Shown here: positions 19,899-29,412 of the stretch, in pieces
Numbering within the stretch: position 1 is the stretch's first letter
Layout: every line of letters starts with the position of its first letter
Source: Photobacterium angustum
GTDB taxonomy: Bacteria > Pseudomonadota > Gammaproteobacteria > Enterobacterales > Vibrionaceae
Direction of reading: 5' to 3'
DNA: 64,000 nt
Assembly (NCBI RefSeq): GCF_002954615.1
Contig: NZ_MSCJ01000001.1
Span: 2,170,001-2,234,000, forward strand
The notes under the pieces: model-generated
Told to the model about the DNA's origin: nothing
Seen by the model: only the letters and a program-made list of their open reading frames with translations
Databases searched by the model: none
Program-made: the position numbers and the translations under genes

Positions 19899-19934
19899 AG
19901 AAAAAGCCGAGAGACAATGTCTCTCGGCTTTCTG
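19899..19934 (-). terminator. Intrinsic terminator of ubiF
   Basis: Stem AAGCCGAGAGA/TCTCTCGGCTT followed by TTTTTC on the minus strand. It stands back to back with the tRNA terminator. Confidence 0.85.
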
Positions 19935-19965
19935 CATTTCGTTATAAAAATAGCAAAGTCTTTAA

Positions 19966-21126
19966 CTAAAGACCCATAGCATATTTCAATACTTGTTTTT
20001 TAATACCGCCAGCCCCATCGGCTAAACGAAGCCCTGCATTTCGAATAAACTTTAATGGCGCGATATTATTACTAAACGCCACATAGAAAAAATCCATTCC
20101 TGTTTGCATTACAAGGTTATCAGGACGACGACGACGTTGATATTTATCAAGTACCGCACTTTCCGCCCAATGCTCACCTGCCGCTTCTATTTCTTGTAGT
20201 AAAACATCAACATCTTTAAAACCTAGATTTACACCTTGGCCTGCTAATGGATTAATCGTATGAGCAGCATCACCTAATAAAACGACATTTGGTTTGTAAT
20301 AGGTTTGTGCGTGACGACGCGTTAGTGGAAAAGATCCATGATCAACCACACTGAACTCACCAAGCTCTTCAGGAAAAACGGCAGAGATCTCTGCATGCAA
20401 CTGTTCAGAAGTCATATGTGATAGGCGTCGAATGCGTTCAGGACTGTCATACCATACTAATGATCCTTGATGTCCTGGCAACGGTAAGAATGAACGAGGG
20501 CCTGCAGGCGTAAACTGCTGCCACGTAATATCTTGTTGCGGCAATGCTGTTTCTACATTAATTAGCATGCAGTGTTGACGGTAATCCCACGCTGTAATAC
20601 CAATATCGGCTTGTTGGCGCACTTGAGAATTAGCGCCATCGGCACCAATTAATAATCGGCACTGAAGCTGTTGAGTATCTTCCAACTCAACGATATAGCC
20701 ATTTTCAATCGATGTTGTTGAAACCATTTTTGATGGGCAATATAACGTCAAGTTATCGATGTTGTCGAACTGCTGCCAAAGCGCAAGTTGCAGCAGGCGA
20801 TTTTCAACAATATAGCCTAATTGTTCTAACCCCATATCGTCAGCATTAAAGCGTGTACGACATTCTGGGGTTTCCCACGTTTCCAATCGTTTAAAAGGAC
20901 ACAAACGCATGTTGAGTACCTCATCCCATGCGCCTAACCGATCTAATAATGCAACGGAATGAGGAGAAATTGCGGAAACACGCAAATCCATCGGCTGTGT
21001 GTTCGCAAAAGGTCGAGGAGCAAAGCCTTCTAATACGGCAACGTCTAAACCTAACTTCGCTAAGCCAAGCGCGGTTGCAGCCCCAACCATACCGCCACCA
21101 GCAACGATGACATCATACTGCTTCAT
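19966..21126 (-). CDS. ubiF: FAD-dependent ubiquinone biosynthesis hydroxylase UbiF
   Basis: A 386-residue flavoprotein monooxygenase, by position and similarity the 2-octaprenyl-3-methyl-6-methoxy-benzoquinol hydroxylase of ubiquinone synthesis. Motifs are the N-terminal FAD dinucleotide fold VAGGGMVGAATALGLA, the mid-protein IGADGANSQVR (DG motif) and GDAAHTINPLAGQGVNLGF near residue 285. Next to a Met-Leu-Gln tRNA cluster, as in E. coli, which favours UbiF over its paralogues UbiH and UbiI. ATG at 21126. Divergent from mtgA. Confidence 0.9.
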   Translation of the reverse strand: MKQYDVIVAGGGMVGAATALGLAKLGLDVAVLEGFAPRPFANTQPMDLRVSAISPHSVALLDRLGAWDEVLNMRLCPFKRLETWETPECRTRFNADDMGLEQLGYIVENRLLQLALWQQFDNIDNLTLYCPSKMVSTTSIENGYIVELEDTQQLQCRLLIGADGANSQVRQQADIGITAWDYRQHCMLINVETALPQQDITWQQFTPAGPRSFLPLPGHQGSLVWYDSPERIRRLSHMTSEQLHAEISAVFPEELGEFSVVDHGSFPLTRRHAQTYYKPNVVLLGDAAHTINPLAGQGVNLGFKDVDVLLQEIEAAGEHWAESAVLDKYQRRRRPDNLVMQTGMDFFYVAFSNNIAPLKFIRNAGLRLADGAGGIKKQVLKYAMGL

Positions 21127-21289
21127 TATTTACCTACCTATTACGTTCAGGCTCATTATTTGGTTATAATCCAATAAAACCATCATAGTAACTCGAATTG
21201 TATAAAAAATTTTAATATATAGGGAATGTCACTAAGATAAACATTCTTTTATTGTGCGATCACTTTAATAAGCAGGAAACAGCCTTACC

Positions 21290-22009
21290 ATGCTAAAACG
21301 CTTTTTCATTAAATTTATTTTATTTGTACTTTTGTTTCCTATATTTCTCGTGATTATTTTTAAATTTATTAATCCACCATTTTGGGGATGGGAAATTAGC
21401 CGAATGCTATTTCCACCTCAAGGTTACCCTGCGCACACTCAACATGAATGGGTTAATTTAGACAAAATATCAAAAAACATGCAGTTAGCGGTGATAGCTT
21501 CAGAAGATCAAACCTTTCCTGAGCATCACGGTATTGACGTACAAGCGACGCTAGCAGTATTAAGACATGAAGGTAAAAATGGGCCAGTGCGTGGTGCTAG
21601 TACGATTAGCCAGCAAGCGGCTAAAAATATGTTTCTATTCCCAGTACACTCATATATTCGTAAAGGCATCGAATTATACTTCTCTTTATTGATGGAAATC
21701 GTTTGGGGAAAAGAGCGTATTCTTGAAGTTTATCTAAATATTATTGAATTTGGCCCTGGTATTTATGGTGTCGAAGCGGCTAGTGAACACTTTTTCCACA
21801 TACCAGCCAGCCGACTAAGTGTGCAACAGGCAGCACAACTTGCTGCTGTATTACCGAATCCATATAAGATAAAAGCATCACCAATGAGTAATTACGTCTA
21901 TCAACGTACTTTATGGATCCGCCGTCAAATGCGTCAACTTGGTATGGTAACGCTCAATAAAGTCTATAATGAACAATCACTTTTCAAATCATTCCATCTT
22001 TATCCATAG
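21290..22009 (+). CDS. mtgA: Monofunctional peptidoglycan glycosyltransferase
   Basis: A 239-residue family GT51 enzyme that polymerises lipid II into glycan strands. An N-terminal membrane anchor (residues about 5-27) precedes the catalytic domain. It carries SEDQTFPEHHGID (catalytic Glu), RGASTISQQAAKNMFL and GKERILEVYLNIIEFGPGIYG. There is no transpeptidase domain and the length is normal. It stands alone between ubiF and miaB. In E. coli mtgA lies elsewhere, so this placement is lineage-specific. Confidence 0.95.
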   Translation: MLKRFFIKFILFVLLFPIFLVIIFKFINPPFWGWEISRMLFPPQGYPAHTQHEWVNLDKISKNMQLAVIASEDQTFPEHHGIDVQATLAVLRHEGKNGPVRGASTISQQAAKNMFLFPVHSYIRKGIELYFSLLMEIVWGKERILEVYLNIIEFGPGIYGVEAASEHFFHIPASRLSVQQAAQLAAVLPNPYKIKASPMSNYVYQRTLWIRRQMRQLGMVTLNKVYNEQSLFKSFHLYP

Positions 22010-22169
22010 CTTGGAGTAAACCCACAATTTATTCAGGGTGGTGATGATCTGGTCAGAGCGAGTTTAAAGCAGTACAATACGCGGCTTGCTACAGGCGATT
22101 ACTATCATGTCCCCTGTCAGCCCGTAATCTGAATGTAATGAAATCAACACTACGAGCGAAGAGTTAGAG

Positions 22170-23597
22170 ATGGCGAAGAAACTGCTGATCAAAACCTGGG
22201 GCTGCCAGATGAACGAATACGATTCATCTAAAATGGCAGATCTTCTTAATGCAGCTAATGGCTTTGAGTTAACCGAAATCCCAGAAGAAGCAGATGTTGT
22301 GCTACTTAACACCTGCTCGATCCGTGAGAAGGCACAAGAGAAAGTTTTCCATCAGCTAGGGCGTTGGAAAAAATTAAAAGATAATAAGCCTGATCTTGTG
22401 ATCGGTGTCGGTGGTTGTGTAGCCACGCAAGAAGGTGACTCGATTCGTAAACGTGCACCGTATGTTGACGTAATCTTTGGCCCGCAAACACTGCACCGTT
22501 TGCCAGAGATGATTAAGCGTTCACAATCAAATGAAAAAACCGTTATGGATATCTCCTTCCCTGAAGTTGAGAAATTCGATAGCTTGCCTGAGCCTCGTGC
22601 TGAAGGCGCAACAGCATTCGTATCTATTATGGAAGGTTGTTCTAAGTACTGTACTTACTGCGTAGTACCTTATACTCGCGGTGAAGAAGTGAGCCGTCCA
22701 CTAGATGATGTACTGTTTGAAATTGCACAACTTGCAGAGCAAGGCGTTCGTGAAGTCAATCTACTTGGACAAAACGTAAATGCTTATCGTGGTCCGATGC
22801 ACGATGGAGAACTAGCAAGCTTTGCCGAGTTACTACGTTTAGTCGCTGCGATTGATGGTATTGACCGTATTCGTTACACAACTAGTCATCCTATTGAATT
22901 TACTGATGACATCATTGATGTGTACAAAGATACACCAGAATTAGTGAACTACTTACACTTACCAGTACAAAGTGGTTCAGATCGTATTCTGACGATGATG
23001 AAACGTCCTCATACGGCAATAGAGTACAAATCTAAGATTCGTAAATTACGTAAAGTTCGCCCTGATATCACCATGAGCTCAGACTTTATTGTCGCGTTCC
23101 CTGGTGAAACAGATCAAGATTTCGAAGATACGATGAAATTAATTCGTGAAATCGACTTTGATATTAGTTACAGCTTTATCTTCTCTCCACGTCCAGGTAC
23201 ACCAGCAGCTGATTACCCTTGTGATTTGTCTGAAGAAGTGAAGAAAGAACGTTTGTACGCACTACAGCAGCAGCTTAACAGTCAAGCAATGCGACATGCG
23301 CGTCAAATGTTAGGTACAGAACAACGTATCCTTGTTGAAGGTCCTTCACGTAAAAATGTCATGGAACTGCGTGGCCGTACTGAAAACAACCGAATCGTAA
23401 ACTTTGAAGGTTCTGCTGATTTAATTGGTCAATTCGTCGATGTGAAAATTGTTGATGTATTTACCAACTCACTACGTGGCGAATTAGTGCGTACTGAAGC
23501 AGAAATGGATCTACGTGTTGCAATGTCACCATCTGAAATGATGGCAAAAACACGTAAAGAAAATGAATTGGGTGTAGGCGTATATACACCAGAGTAA
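22170..23597 (+). CDS. miaB: tRNA-2-methylthio-N6-dimethylallyladenosine synthase
   Basis: A 475-residue radical-SAM methylthiotransferase that converts i6A37 to ms2i6A37 in tRNAs reading UNN codons. Auxiliary cluster cysteines are at residues 12, 49 and 83, and the radical-SAM motif CSKYCTYC lies near residue 157. A C-terminal TRAM domain is present. First gene of miaB-ybeZ-ybeY-corC-lnt, the E. coli order. ATG at 22170 follows AGAGTTAGAG. Confidence 0.97.
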   Translation: MAKKLLIKTWGCQMNEYDSSKMADLLNAANGFELTEIPEEADVVLLNTCSIREKAQEKVFHQLGRWKKLKDNKPDLVIGVGGCVATQEGDSIRKRAPYVDVIFGPQTLHRLPEMIKRSQSNEKTVMDISFPEVEKFDSLPEPRAEGATAFVSIMEGCSKYCTYCVVPYTRGEEVSRPLDDVLFEIAQLAEQGVREVNLLGQNVNAYRGPMHDGELASFAELLRLVAAIDGIDRIRYTTSHPIEFTDDIIDVYKDTPELVNYLHLPVQSGSDRILTMMKRPHTAIEYKSKIRKLRKVRPDITMSSDFIVAFPGETDQDFEDTMKLIREIDFDISYSFIFSPRPGTPAADYPCDLSEEVKKERLYALQQQLNSQAMRHARQMLGTEQRILVEGPSRKNVMELRGRTENNRIVNFEGSADLIGQFVDVKIVDVFTNSLRGELVRTEAEMDLRVAMSPSEMMAKTRKENELGVGVYTPE

Positions 23598-23668
23598 ACC
23601 GTTAGCTCTTGCTCTACATTGGTAGGCATGTACGTTTTACCTGAGTACGTCTCCTGCCCTGAACCTAT

Positions 23669-23687
23669 GGCCGTCACTATGACGGCC
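23669..23687 (+). other. Intercistronic hairpin between miaB and ybeZ
   Basis: Perfect eight-base-pair stem GGCCGTCA/TGACGGCC with a CTA loop, not followed by a T run. It ends 17 bases before the ybeZ start, so it is more likely an RNA stability or processing element, or an influence on translation, than a terminator. Confidence 0.5.
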
Positions 23688-23704
23688 TTAATGAGAGGCA
23701 AACC

Positions 23705-24802
23705 TTGAGCAAAATAATTACTGTAGAATTTCAACTTGAGCCTGCTGATAACCAACGCTTATCTAGTCTTTGTGGCCCTTTCGACGACAATATCAAACAA
23801 TTAGAGCGCCGATTAGGTGTTGAAATTAATCACCGTAGCAATAACTTTAGCGTAGTTGGAAAAAACTATTCCGTAGACGCTGCAACAAATATCATCAAAG
23901 ATCTCTACGTTGATACGGCGCCAGTTCGTAACGTGATTCCAGATATTGAACCGGACCAAATCCATCTTGCGATTAAAGAGTCTGGTGTATTAGAGCAAAC
24001 AACTGAATCCTCGATCCCATACGGTAAAGAAATTCACATCAAGACCAAAAAAGGTGTGATTAAACCGCGTACCCCTAACCAAGCGCAATATATTGCTAAT
24101 ATGGTAACGCATGATATTACCTTTGGTATTGGTCCTGCTGGTACTGGTAAGACTTACCTTGCGGTTGCTGCTGCCGTTGATGCATTAGAGCGTCAAGAGA
24201 TCCGTCGTATTCTATTAACACGTCCAGCAGTAGAAGCTGGGGAAAAGTTAGGTTTCCTTCCTGGCGATCTAAGCCAAAAAGTCGATCCTTACTTACGGCC
24301 TCTCTATGATGCGCTATTTGAAATGTTAGGTTTCGAGCGTGTTGAAAAATTAATTGAACGAAATGTGATTGAAGTTGCCCCATTAGCATATATGCGTGGA
24401 CGTACCCTTAATGATGCATTTATTATCCTAGATGAAAGCCAGAACACCACGGTGGAACAGATGAAAATGTTCCTTACTCGTATTGGTTTTAATTCTCGTG
24501 CCGTTATCACAGGTGATGTGACACAAATTGACTTACCTCGTGGTGCACGTTCAGGTCTACGTCATGCTATTGAAGTATTATCTGAAGTTGATGAGATCAG
24601 CTTTAATTTCTTCTTAGCCGATGATGTCGTTCGACATCCAGTGGTAGCACGTATTGTTCAAGCTTACGAAGTATGGGAAAGCGAAGACCAAAAACAACGT
24701 AAGCTTGCAGAACAACGCCGCCGAGCAGAGCAGGAAGCAAAAGAAGCGGCATTAGTTGCCGTCGCTACTGCGGCAAAGATAGAGTCAGAAAAGAGTAATT
24801 AA
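23705..24802 (+). CDS. ybeZ: PhoH-family ATPase YbeZ
   Basis: A 365-residue cytoplasmic PhoH-like P-loop protein, genetically and physically linked to the endoribonuclease YbeY in ribosome RNA metabolism. Walker [12 protein letters not shown] lies near residue 141 and Walker [11 protein letters not shown] near 240. A charged, Ala/Glu/Arg-rich C-terminal helix follows from about 330. The start is TTG at 23705, preceded by AGAGG. The stop overlaps the ybeY ATG by one base, indicating coupling. Confidence 0.95.
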   Translation: MSKIITVEFQLEPADNQRLSSLCGPFDDNIKQLERRLGVEINHRSNNFSVVGKNYSVDAATNIIKDLYVDTAPVRNVIPDIEPDQIHLAIKESGVLEQTTESSIPYGKEIHIKTKKGVIKPRTPNQAQYIANMVTHDITFGIGPAGTGKTYLAVAAAVDALERQEIRRILLTRPAVEAGEKLGFLPGDLSQKVDPYLRPLYDALFEMLGFERVEKLIERNVIEVAPLAYMRGRTLNDAFIILDESQNTTVEQMKMFLTRIGFNSRAVITGDVTQIDLPRGARSGLRHAIEVLSEVDEISFNFFLADDVVRHPVVARIVQAYEVWESEDQKQRKLAEQRRRAEQEAKEAALVAVATAAKIESEKSN

Positions 24803-25266
24803 TGGCTATTTACCTCGATTTACAACACGCCACTGAGAATCTGGACGGATTACCGACAGAAGCGGAATTTCAGCAGTGGTTAAATGCAGCCGTTATCCCT
24901 TTTCAAGCTGATGCAGAAGTCACGATACGTTTAGTTGATGAGCAAGAGAGCCATGCACTAAATCTTGAGTACCGTGGCAAAGATCGCCCAACAAATGTGT
25001 TATCTTTCCCATTTGAAGCGCCTCCTGGCATGGAATTGGAACTACTTGGCGATTTAATTATTTGTCGTCAAGTTGTAGAAAAAGAAGCACTTGAACAAAA
25101 CAAGCCCCTAAAAGCACACTGGGCACATATGGTTGTACATGGCAGTCTCCATCTGCTAGGTTATGATCATATTGAAGATGAAGAAGCTGAAGAAATGGAA
25201 AGTTTGGAAACAGAAATCATGCAAAACATGGGATTTGTTGACCCTTACATTTCAGAGAAGCAGTAA
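24802..25266 (+). CDS. ybeY: Endoribonuclease YbeY
   Basis: A 154-residue zinc-dependent single-strand endoribonuclease involved in 16S rRNA 3' maturation and ribosome quality control. The metal motif [11 protein letters not shown] is intact near residues 112-122. It overlaps the ybeZ stop by one base (TAATG). Normal length. Confidence 0.97.
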   Translation: MAIYLDLQHATENLDGLPTEAEFQQWLNAAVIPFQADAEVTIRLVDEQESHALNLEYRGKDRPTNVLSFPFEAPPGMELELLGDLIICRQVVEKEALEQNKPLKAHWAHMVVHGSLHLLGYDHIEDEEAEEMESLETEIMQNMGFVDPYISEKQ

Positions 25267-25277
25267 TCATTTATATC

Positions 25278-25303
25278 GCGATTCATCACAAACGATGAAT
25301 CGC
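25278..25303 (+). other. Intercistronic hairpin between ybeY and corC
   Basis: Perfect ten-base-pair stem GCGATTCATC/GATGAATCGC with a six-base loop, followed by only ATTTCC. It may be a weak terminator or an RNA processing or stability hairpin within the operon. Confidence 0.45.
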
Positions 25304-25355
25304 ATTTCCGTGGCATCGTCCACTTAGCTGACAAGCTATTTGCTGAAAGTAAATA

Positions 25356-26228
25356 ATGAACGAAGATAACTCTCCAACATCTGAAGGTCCGAGTAGAAAG
25401 TCCTTCTTTGAACGTATTGGCCAACTATTTCAAGGTGATCCACAAAACCGTGAAGAATTGGTTGAAGTTTTTCGAGATTCAGAAGAAAACGATCTAATCG
25501 ACCATGACACTCGCGATATGCTTGAGGGTGTAATGGAAATTTCTGAAATGCGTGTTCGTGACATCATGATCCCACGTTCGCAAATGATCACGATTGAACG
25601 TTCTCAGAAGTTAGAAGATCTGATTGATTTAATTGTTGAAGCCCAACACTCTCGTTACCCTGTTATCAGTGATGATAAAGACCACGTAGAAGGTATCTTA
25701 CTAGCTAAAGATCTCCTGCGTTATCTGCTTCCTGATAGCGAGCCTTTTGATATGGATAAAGTGCTGCGTCCCGCCGTTGTGGTGCCGGAAAGTAAGCGCG
25801 TTGACCGACTATTAAAAGAGTTCCGTGAAGAGCGTTACCACATGGCTATTGTGGTTGATGAGTTTGGTGGTGTTTCTGGCGTTATCACCATTGAAGATAT
25901 TCTTGAACAAATCGTTGGCGAAATTGAAGATGAATTCGACGACGAGGAAGAGCAAGATGTCCGTCAGTTAAGTAAACATACTTATGCGGTAAAAGCACTG
26001 ACAACCATTGAAGATTTCAATGAACTATTCCAAACCTCATTCTGTGATGAAGAAGTCGATACTGTCGGCGGACTTGTGATGATGAACTTTGGTCACCTAC
26101 CAACACGTGGTGAAGTTGTTGAAGTTAATGGTTACTCGTTTAAAGTGACTTCTGCCGATAACCGTCGTGTTATCCAGTTACAAGTAACGGTACCTGACGA
26201 AGCATTTCAACCGACTATTACTTCTTAA
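25356..26228 (+). CDS. corC: CorC/YbeX CBS-domain protein
   Basis: A 290-residue cytoplasmic protein of the CorC/HlyC family. Two CBS domains span about residues 70-190 ([13 protein letters not shown] and [16 protein letters not shown] regions). An acidic linker and the C-terminal transporter-associated domain follow. It is named for cobalt/magnesium efflux with CorA, and recent E. coli work links YbeX to ribosome metabolism. It lacks membrane segments. It sits in the conserved ybeZ-ybeY-corC-lnt order, three bases before lnt. Confidence 0.95.
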   Translation: MNEDNSPTSEGPSRKSFFERIGQLFQGDPQNREELVEVFRDSEENDLIDHDTRDMLEGVMEISEMRVRDIMIPRSQMITIERSQKLEDLIDLIVEAQHSRYPVISDDKDHVEGILLAKDLLRYLLPDSEPFDMDKVLRPAVVVPESKRVDRLLKEFREERYHMAIVVDEFGGVSGVITIEDILEQIVGEIEDEFDDEEEQDVRQLSKHTYAVKALTTIEDFNELFQTSFCDEEVDTVGGLVMMNFGHLPTRGEVVEVNGYSFKVTSADNRRVIQLQVTVPDEAFQPTITS

Positions 26229-26231
26229 AGA

Positions 26232-27785
26232 ATGACAAAAAAATCATTATTATCGTGGGGACAGCTGCTTGCAGCTGTGCCTGCGGGTGCAATTGCAACA
26301 CTTTCTTTTGCACCTTATAACTACTGGCTTCTCGCGCCATTATCTCTCATCGCTTTTTTCTTTTTACTCCAACATAAAACAGCCAAACGTTCAGCCCTAA
26401 TCGGTTTTCTTTACGGTTTAGGTATGTTTGGTACCGGCATCAGCTGGGTACATGTGAGTATAGATAACTTTGGTGGTATGCCAAAGATTGCAAGTGTCTT
26501 CTTAATGACACTGCTTATCAGCTACTTAGCGCTATATCCTGCGTTATATGGTTATCTCTACAATCGTTTTAATCGTACTCGTCCTTTCCACCAGCTACTG
26601 TTAACAGGCCCTGTGATCTGGTTAATTTTAGACTGGATCCGTGGTTGGCTATTTACCGGCTTCCCATGGTTATGGATGGGTTACAGCCAAATTGATACTC
26701 CTTTGGCCGCTATTGCGCCAATCTTCGGCGTTGAAGGTATTACCCTTGCCTTAGTGCTTATTTCTGGTGCCATTGTTGCTGCGATAACCTACCGTAATTG
26801 GAAACCATTACTGATCCCTATCGTCATTATTGGTTTGTCTTTATGGGCAGGAAAAGCACAATGGGTGAAACCTGATCATAAACACAGCGTGTCTGTCGCT
26901 TTAATTCAAGGAAATATTCCTCAAGACCAAAAATGGCTACCGAGCCAACGTTGGCCAACCTTGATGAAATATATGGATCTCACCCGTGAAAACTGGGGAT
27001 CCGACCTTATTATTTGGCCTGAAGCTGCGATCCCTGCACTCGAAGCACATATTCCTGTTTTTTTACAAGGCTTAGATGATGCAGCCCGTGCCAATAACAG
27101 CACTGTGATCACCGGTATTCTTGATCAAAAACCTGATGGCCAGTTCTTCAATAACATCTTAACTCTCGGTGTGGATGCTGATGGTCCGTATAACTACGAC
27201 ACAGCAACACGATACAGTAAGCATCACTTACTCCCATTTGGTGAATTTGTGCCGTTTGGTAATTTATTGCGTCCTATTGCACCGTTGTTTAACTTGCCAA
27301 TGTCATCATTTAGCCGTGGCGCTTATGTACAACCGAATATTCAAGCTCATGGTTATTCAATAGCACCAGCATTATGTTATGAAGTGGCATTTAGTGAGCA
27401 AATGCGTGAGAACATTACCAATCACACGGAAATGCTACTAACGCTTTCTAATGATGCATGGTTTGGTCACTCTATTGGTCCTTTCCAACATATGGAAATA
27501 GCCCAAATGCGCGCATTAGAATTGGGAAAACCACTCTTACGCGCAACCAATACAGGTATTACAGCAGTCGTTGATTATAAAGGTATGATCACTAAAAAAT
27601 TACCTCAGTTTGTCACTGGAGTACTAAAAGCAACGGTGATCCCAACGATAGGTATGACGCCTTATACCACCCTTGGTAGTTGGCCTTTGTATTTCTATAG
27701 CTTTTGGGCTTTCGCGTTATCTTGGATTCTTATCCGCCGTCAACGTGGACATTTCCGTGACACAAGGCCATTAGAAACAGAATAA
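26232..27785 (+). CDS. lnt: Apolipoprotein N-acyltransferase
   Basis: A 517-residue inner membrane enzyme that adds the third acyl chain to lipoproteins, needed for Lol export of lipoproteins such as NutA, LolB, LptE, RlpA and BamC in this window. About six N-terminal membrane segments precede a periplasmic nitrilase-like domain. The Glu-Lys-Cys triad is visible in IIWPEAAIPAL, YSKHHLLPFGEF and ALCYEVAFS. It starts three bases after the corC stop. Followed by a strong terminator, it ends the operon. Confidence 0.97.
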   Translation: MTKKSLLSWGQLLAAVPAGAIATLSFAPYNYWLLAPLSLIAFFFLLQHKTAKRSALIGFLYGLGMFGTGISWVHVSIDNFGGMPKIASVFLMTLLISYLALYPALYGYLYNRFNRTRPFHQLLLTGPVIWLILDWIRGWLFTGFPWLWMGYSQIDTPLAAIAPIFGVEGITLALVLISGAIVAAITYRNWKPLLIPIVIIGLSLWAGKAQWVKPDHKHSVSVALIQGNIPQDQKWLPSQRWPTLMKYMDLTRENWGSDLIIWPEAAIPALEAHIPVFLQGLDDAARANNSTVITGILDQKPDGQFFNNILTLGVDADGPYNYDTATRYSKHHLLPFGEFVPFGNLLRPIAPLFNLPMSSFSRGAYVQPNIQAHGYSIAPALCYEVAFSEQMRENITNHTEMLLTLSNDAWFGHSIGPFQHMEIAQMRALELGKPLLRATNTGITAVVDYKGMITKKLPQFVTGVLKATVIPTIGMTPYTTLGSWPLYFYSFWAFALSWILIRRQRGHFRDTRPLETE

Positions 27786-27794
27786 GATACTCAA

Positions 27795-27828
27795 AAAGGT
27801 GAAGCTTTAAACTTCACCTTTTTTTTCA
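27795..27828 (+). terminator. Intrinsic terminator of the miaB-lnt operon
   Basis: Stem AAGGTGAAG/CTTCACCTT followed by eight T. Confidence 0.93.
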
Positions 27829-27943
27829 GCTCATGGTATGTTGAGTTGAATAACAAAATAAATATCGACAGAACACTTAATAATGAGAACCTATGATTCG
27901 TAAGGCTTCCCTTGGTACTTACGCAACCAACAAGGATCGGATA

Positions 27944-28669
27944 ATGAAAGCGATACATAAACTATTTGTAACCTTATGTACCTGTGCCATGATGCTGAGC
28001 TCAACGTCTGCGTTAGCACAAGATAGCGATACAAAAATCGCATTAGACACGTTTTACCAATCACCGCAAACACAACCTTTCTTTAAGTCAGCCTATGGCT
28101 ATGCGGTTTTTCCATCTGTTGGTAAAGGTGGCTTCTGGGTTGGCGGTGCTTATGGGTCAGGGGTTGTTTTTAAAGCAAACCAAGCAACGGGCTTTGCAAA
28201 ACTGTTTCAAGTTTCTATCGGCTTACAATTTGGTGGACAAGCTTACAGCGAGATTCTGTTTTTCCAAGACAAACGTGCCTATGACAATTTCATCAGCGGC
28301 AGTTTTGAATTAGATGCCCAAGCATCAGCAGTAGCCATAGATGAGGGCGCATCTGCAAAAGCGGGAACCGCTGGTGCGGGAGCTGGCTCTAATGGTAACT
28401 ATGCAACAAAAAGTTACATCAATGGCGTAGCAATTTTCACTAAAACGAAAGGCGGCGCCATGGTTGAAGCATCACTGGCTGGACAAAAGTTCACTTTCGA
28501 GCCAATGACAGAAGCAACGCGTAAAGTAAAAGGCTACGATAACGTCGTTCCACAGGGGCTTCAACAGCCAGCAAAACAGACGCAGCAAAAACCCGCTGCA
28601 ACGTTAACTCAACCCCAAAACGATTCTGCTGTCGTGGTTGATACTATCGAGCGCCCAGACGATTTTTAA
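27944..28669 (+). CDS. Secreted SYLF-domain (YSC84-like) lipid-binding protein
   Basis: A 241-residue exported protein with a SYLF/YSC84 domain. An ATG at 27893 is in frame, but ATG at 27944 is preceded by AAGGAT and gives a clean signal peptide ending near ALAQ (residue about 26). The domain spans about residues 35-190 with YGYAVFPSVGKGGFWVGGAYG and a glycine/alanine-rich stretch AGTAGAGAGSNGNYA. The tail is Gln/Pro-rich and probably disordered. SYLF domains bind phosphoinositides in eukaryotes. The bacterial role is unknown, probably periplasmic. Single gene flanked by terminators. Confidence 0.85.
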   Translation: MKAIHKLFVTLCTCAMMLSSTSALAQDSDTKIALDTFYQSPQTQPFFKSAYGYAVFPSVGKGGFWVGGAYGSGVVFKANQATGFAKLFQVSIGLQFGGQAYSEILFFQDKRAYDNFISGSFELDAQASAVAIDEGASAKAGTAGAGAGSNGNYATKSYINGVAIFTKTKGGAMVEASLAGQKFTFEPMTEATRKVKGYDNVVPQGLQQPAKQTQQKPAATLTQPQNDSAVVVDTIERPDDF

Positions 28670-28696
28670 CGCCTAAGCATCACGACTGATTCTAAA

Positions 28697-28735
28697 ATAA
28701 AAAAACGCAGCCTACTCGCTGCGTTTTTTATTTTT
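28697..28735. terminator. Bidirectional terminator between SYLF gene and ybeL
   Basis: Stem ACGCAGC/GCTGCGT with T runs on both strands, placed between convergent genes. Confidence 0.9.
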
Positions 28736-28758
28736 ATATCAACACCAGATATCAAAGA

Positions 28759-29241
28759 TTAAGGCTCTAAAGGCTGACGGTTAAACTCTTCGCAACCGCA
28801 CTTAATGCATGGCTCAATACGTGTTACATGAGTGATTGTTTGTTGGTAACCACATTTTTCACAAACTAAGTGACCAAGTCCAACCAACTCACCTGCGCGA
28901 TACACTCCTTTATGTTTAATATCATCCATCACTTCAATCCACTCCAATTGTGTTTTATCTGTGATCTCAGCAAGGTGTCGCCATACTGTTTCACTCACCA
29001 ATCGGTAAAACGGACTTTCTTTGAACGGTTCTGGACTATTTTTCACTTCATCACTGAATGTTTTTAAATCACTTTTTAAGTACGCTTCAATCAGTGCAAG
29101 TTCATCTTTGGTCATATCGCTGGCGGCTTTACCATACAGTTCAGTCGTCTCAATAAACTTCTTAAGCTCTTGTGGGCTATTCTTTAATGTCTCTGTTACT
29201 TTTTCTAATAGCGCTTCGTAATGTGCTTTTTGCTGAGTCAT
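28759..29241 (-). CDS. ybeL: Zinc-ribbon protein YbeL (DUF1451)
   Basis: A 160-residue cytoplasmic protein of the DUF1451 family, function unknown. The N-terminal two thirds are helical and charged. The C-terminus has a zinc ribbon with CEKCG and CIKCG pairs about 23 residues apart. The frame is open further upstream, but the ATG at 29241 follows AAGGAG and gives the same length as E. coli YbeL. It is divergent from leuS, as in E. coli. Confidence 0.93.
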   Translation of the reverse strand: MTQQKAHYEALLEKVTETLKNSPQELKKFIETTELYGKAASDMTKDELALIEAYLKSDLKTFSDEVKNSPEPFKESPFYRLVSETVWRHLAEITDKTQLEWIEVMDDIKHKGVYRAGELVGLGHLVCEKCGYQQTITHVTRIEPCIKCGCEEFNRQPLEP

Positions 29242-29412
29242 GATGTTTCTCCTTAGCCTATATTGGCTAAAAGCGTGCTGAAATACCGCCAAATACAAGA
29301 TTAAAGGTATCGAATTGCCTTCAGCTATTGTTGACACCTTTACCTTTGGTTATTCTATGTCGATTAATTTTAATGTGTTTATATTAAACTCACAAAATCC
29401 CGGATGTCATCG

